NCBI GenBank assembly: GCA_017654935.2 | Contig: CM065686.1 | Coordinates: 28,553,091 to 28,617,090 of the forward strand | Direction of reading: 5' to 3' | Source: Phymorhynchus buccinoides | Taxonomy: Eukaryota; Mollusca; Gastropoda; Neogastropoda; Raphitomidae | DNA length: 64,000 bases | Part shown: positions 60,201 through 64,000 of the stretch, piece by piece | Layout of the letters: the number at the start of each line of letters is the position of its first letter | How positions within the stretch are numbered: position 1 is the stretch's first letter | Made by a program: the position numbers and the translations under genes | Notes under the pieces: generated by a model | What the model was told of the DNA's origin: nothing | What the model saw: the letters and a program-made list of their open reading frames with translations, nothing else | Databases searched by the model: none

Positions 60201-60202
<2 letters not shown>
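59990..60202 (+). mobile_element. Retroposon 3' end with AACTTT tail
   Basis: AT-rich 3' UTR-like sequence ends CGTGATAATAAAATATTTTT followed by AACTTTAACTT, then (CA)n from 60203. The order (AATAAA, short T run, two tail units, microsatellite) matches the other tails. Confidence 0.6.

Positions 60203-60256
<54 letters not shown>
60203..60256. repeat. (CA)n microsatellite
   Basis: A pure CA run of about 53 bp directly after a retroposon tail. Confidence 0.95.
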
Positions 60257-60257
<1 letters not shown>

Positions 60258-61479
60258 GTGTGCAGCTATAATTGTTTTTTAAATATCATAAAGGACACGT
60301 GTAATACAAATTCAAAACCAGCAACCCCCCAAAATAATGGTTGGCTTGAGAAGAGAGAAAAGGAATACAATTAACATAGCAATGGAAAGGAATAATGGTC
60401 TTCTTGGTGGGGATGCTATTGTTTCAAGCGTATTCTGCACATTATCTAGAATTTCTAGTGTACAGACTACAGTAATTAGTTAATGGTAAAGCCAAGTGCG
60501 CGTGGTAAGAGAGTGACTTAATGTACTTTTAGTACAGGCGTAATGGCACCCACTCACTGCACTGAAACTTCCCATTAAACAGACATTGAGTAGCTAAAGC
60601 ATGAGTGCGCATTCATTAGAGACACCGATGTGCGGAAGAATAAAAATGAAATCGGTCACATCGCACATCGCAATCTACCATCAGCCAGATGATTTTTTTT
60701 TTCGCAATTAAAACACGGATGTGAAAGATGGTGTGAACAAGTTCCACTCTGGTCTCTTCATGACATGGTAACGAACTAAGACAAACGCGTAACAACCTTC
60801 ATTTCTTATCAAAGTAACGATACAGGCGGGACCTCTTTCAAGAGCAGCTTTGGACAGTAATTCTAAAGTTTGGTCGTAAATATCTCTATTATGTCATGTG
60901 TTTCAGGAAATATGCCTAAATCCAATACCTTCAGAAGCTGATCGAAATCAACGTCTCTGCATCTTTTCCTCAAAAGCCTTTTGAATTACGGTATCCACAA
61001 CGATTCCAACAGACCGAGGTCTTTGCATTGATGGTCCCAGAGGGTCAACCAATGACCATAAAGCAAACGCGGAGATGTTTGCTAAGAGTGAGTTAGGTGA
61101 AATCAATAAGCTTCGTTCCCTAAAGTACTTCAAGGGAAAAGGAGGGGAGGCTGCTCGTGCATTGCTCCATGTTGATTGGTGGACCCTGCGGGGTTGTGAC
61201 ATGAGTTTGCATAAATGGGCTTGTGCATCAGTTGGACAAAATAGCCTATTTTTTTATTCTTCGAGTTCGGTTTTAATAATGTATATATTTTACCGTCGAA
61301 GAAATGGCTGTACAAAGGCATGTCGGATGTATATACTTGTATATATTTAAAAATTTACTATTTCAATTCTTTTTTAATCCGCAGTATTTTAGGGTATAGG
61401 GAATCCCACGTTTTAGATGGGAGACCTCCCCCTGCGGGATTAGTTGAAAAAAGATAATTTTAACCTGTATATAATAGAT
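60257..61479. other. Unassigned intergenic sequence
   Basis: No gene recognised. About 60.95-61.25 kb is open in more than one frame on both strands, but it lacks a recognised domain or credible splice sites. Confidence 0.4.
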
Positions 61480-61557
61480 AGAGCAACAGCCGAAAGGATA
61501 AGACACTGCACACTCACACTGCAGGTCAGAGGTTCGAACCCGGCCCAACATCTTTTT
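61480..61557 (+). other. tRNA-like sequence (SINE head or tRNA pseudogene)
   Basis: An A-box-like CAACAGCCGAAAGGATAAG and a good B box (GAGGTTCGAACCC, 61529-61541) are followed by a T6 run. The acceptor ends do not pair, so a functional tRNA is unlikely. Confidence 0.4.
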
Positions 61558-61559
61558 TC

Positions 61560-62010
61560 TTTATTTTCGCTTTAGTTGTTGTTTTTTACAGCTACCCATA
61601 AATAAACACACACATATCAACTTTTATAATATTTTATTGAATCATATAAATCATAATAAATAAATATGTACTGTATATAGTTTGTTCTTCTCTGATTTTA
61701 ACAGACCTTCCGTGATATTTTAAAAGATTTTATTAATAAAAAGTATAATTTTAACCAGTGGTCCTGGAAATTTTAATGATAAATTCGAGAAGATGCTCAT
61801 CAGTGGAAATTTTATAAACAGTAACGTTTTAGGTAGATTTTAAAGGTCAGTCTGTAGAATGCGAGCCCGGTTACAAACAAAAGTCAAAGTAATAAGTTAA
61901 CCTGCCTTCACTTGGTGTGCTGAGATCCTCCGAATCACTCCCCTTCCCCCTCCCCTCCCCTCCCCCCCCCTCTCTCCCTCTTGTTATATCCCCAAGTAAA
62001 ACGTTATTGC
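61560..62010. other. Unassigned AT-rich sequence with a C-rich end
   Basis: AT-rich to about 61860, then a CCCCTCCCC-rich stretch at about 61941-61975. No gene recognised. Confidence 0.45.
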
Positions 62011-62011
62011 C

Positions 62012-62056
62012 CCACATGGCCGAAAGGCCAAAGAGGGCGTAAAGCATTACTTTCCT
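62012..62056 (+). repeat. Short repeat family G, copy 3
   Basis: GCCCCACATGGCCGAAAGGC, CAAAGAGGGCGTAAAGCATT and ACTTTCCTT match the insert at 47841-47892. Confidence 0.82.
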
Positions 62057-62104
62057 TGGACAAAATGATGTGATGGTGGTGGTGGTAGGGTGGGGGTAGG
62101 CTAT

Positions 62105-62629
<525 letters not shown>

Positions 62630-62753
62630 TCTCTTGTATACGTATGCACATGCACATATGTTATCTATACAGAAACAACAACTTAAGTGTGTTTTTGTGA
62701 TTTAGGTAACATTATTTGTTAAAATTAGATATTCGAAAAGAATGTCTTTGAAG

Positions 62754-62755
<2 letters not shown>

Positions 62756-62845
<90 letters not shown>
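62756..62845. repeat. (GA)n microsatellite
   Basis: A pure GA run of about 88 bp. A poly-C run follows at about 62948-62965. Confidence 0.95.
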
Positions 62846-62965
62846 GCATGCACGTACACAAGTAAGAAGGTCGTTCAAAATGCAGTGCAGCGTTCAGTGC
62901 TAGGCCTGAGAGTCAGTCTTCCATTAGCAGCCCCTTTTCAAAAACCACCCCCCCCCCCCCCCCCC

Positions 62966-63574
62966 TTCCCAAATCTAATGTTCACGTACATCGTCGCCTC
63001 ATTCTGTCTCAACATTAACCACTTCACTGACTTCGTGCCATTCCTTCATCATTTTCTATCATTATCCACGTCAACGGAAGGCAGCGTCGTGCCCATTTAA
63101 CTGCACCTCCGTCAAAATCAATAACCGCCTTCATCCCCCTTTTGTTTTTCAAGAGTACTAAAGGATTCTTTTTCTTCGCTCGATACCAACAAAGCCACGG
63201 TAATCCAATGTCTCCGAGCAATCAACATGTCAGGCTCTTTTATGTGCCCAATGCCACAAGTCAATGATAATGATAAGAATTCTCCAGTTTCATTTTTGAG
63301 CGACGTGTTCAAAAAATATAATTTTGAATGCCCGCCTATGCAGAAGGCACTTTTCGTTAATCACACAAATCAAGTTCATTGTGGTACACTTTAATCTCGT
63401 ACAATAAAAAAAACACCACCCATTGTTTTGATTAAACTGCTGCAAGCTCTCCTTGCTGCAAGTATGTCACTGGAATTTTCTTGTTCAAAGAGGTCGTGCT
63501 ATTTGTTTCTCTTTGATTTTCCTTTTTTCCGATTTTTTTTAAAAATTGCGGCTGACAACATCTAACAGATTAAA
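62966..63574. other. Unassigned sequence
   Basis: No gene or repeat boundary recognised. Confidence 0.45.
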
Positions 63575-63715
63575 CATACAGCAAAACCCGGTTATAAGAA
63601 AATCGAAGGAAGATAATTTTTTGTTTTCTTATATCCGGGTTTTATTATATCCGAAACTCGGATATAAGAAAACATTTTGATTTTTTTTCTTATAACAGAG
63701 TTGAATGGGGAAAAA
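63575..63715. mobile_element. Palindromic end of a probable DNA transposon
   Basis: AAAACCCGGTTATAAGAAAA (63583) is inverted in TTTTCTTATATCCGGGTTTT (63624). GATATAAGAAAAC then faces TTTTTTCTTATA. CCGGTTATAA-type termini are common in pogo/Tigger-like elements. The remaining A-rich sequence to 64000 is unassigned. Confidence 0.5.
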
Positions 63716-64000
63716 GGGAAAAAATAAAAGAGAAAAAGAGAGAAAAAAAAGAAAAGACAAACAGAACATAAAACGAAGAGAAAATGCTTTTACCTAATTT
63801 GGTGCATGAAAAAAAGGAAAAAATGCAAAACAAAGGAGGAAAAAAAGAAAGAACAGAACAGAAAATTGTATTTGTTGGGATGATTCCTGAAGTCTTTTTT
63901 AGCCAGGGTATGACGACGACAACAACATTTTGCTTCAGTAAAGAAAAGAATGGTTTATGCGATGGTGTAAAACACTACAGTACTATAATCAACCACATAA

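Noticed and set aside
61480..61557. Functional tRNA gene
   Set aside because: The B box and T run are good, but the ends do not form a 7-bp acceptor stem and the D-arm region is abnormal. Kept only as tRNA-like.

Overview
This is eukaryotic, animal nuclear DNA. The protein genes are split by spliceosomal introns, and they include a nicotinic-type Cys-loop receptor, a cilia-associated protein (CATIP) and a cyclophilin A. The DNA is packed with very long CT/GA and CA/GT dinucleotide tracts, decayed non-LTR retrotransposons, tRNA-derived SINEs and foldback repeats. That mixture best suits a marine mollusc, most likely a gastropod. This assignment is an inference from texture and gene content, because no species-diagnostic sequence was seen.

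Layout. 0-3.5 kb holds decayed LINE fragments and compound microsatellites. 3.7-15.8 kb is a plus-strand gene that I read as CATIP: seven consecutive exons with consistent splice phases encode 269 residues up to a stop at 15822, and the N-terminal exons lie upstream of the window. Its introns contain a 338-bp CT tract and a LINE that is itself split by a terminal-inverted-repeat element. 15.9-24 kb is non-coding: a small pogo-like element, two copies of an ~820-bp inverted-repeat element, and a 50-bp satellite array into which one of those copies inserted. 24.2-25.9 kb is a two-exon minus-strand Cys-loop receptor subunit (432 residues). 26-40 kb is repeats: a SINE pair, a 1.2-kb element with 35-bp inverted termini, LINE 3' ends, a piggyBac-like MITE and tandem duplications. 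40.96-41.46 kb is an intronless-CDS cyclophilin A on the minus strand. 42-52 kb is dominated by inverted repeats, including a foldback whose apex carries a telomere-type CCCTAA array and a 1.55-kb foldback. 52-64 kb is microsatellites, retroposon tails and unassigned sequence.

The three genes are unrelated in function and are not an operon-like unit: CATIP acts in ciliogenesis, the receptor at the membrane, and cyclophilin in protein folding. The most informative content is in the repeats. Several retroposon 3' ends (AATAAAG-type signal plus a short tandem tail) run straight into dinucleotide microsatellites. LINE 3' UTRs carry GT/GA tracts with them. Two insertions can be resolved to their target sites: a TA duplication inside a satellite, and a 13-bp duplication inside a MITE whose related copy shows the empty site. 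No CRISPR array, rRNA or convincing functional tRNA was seen.
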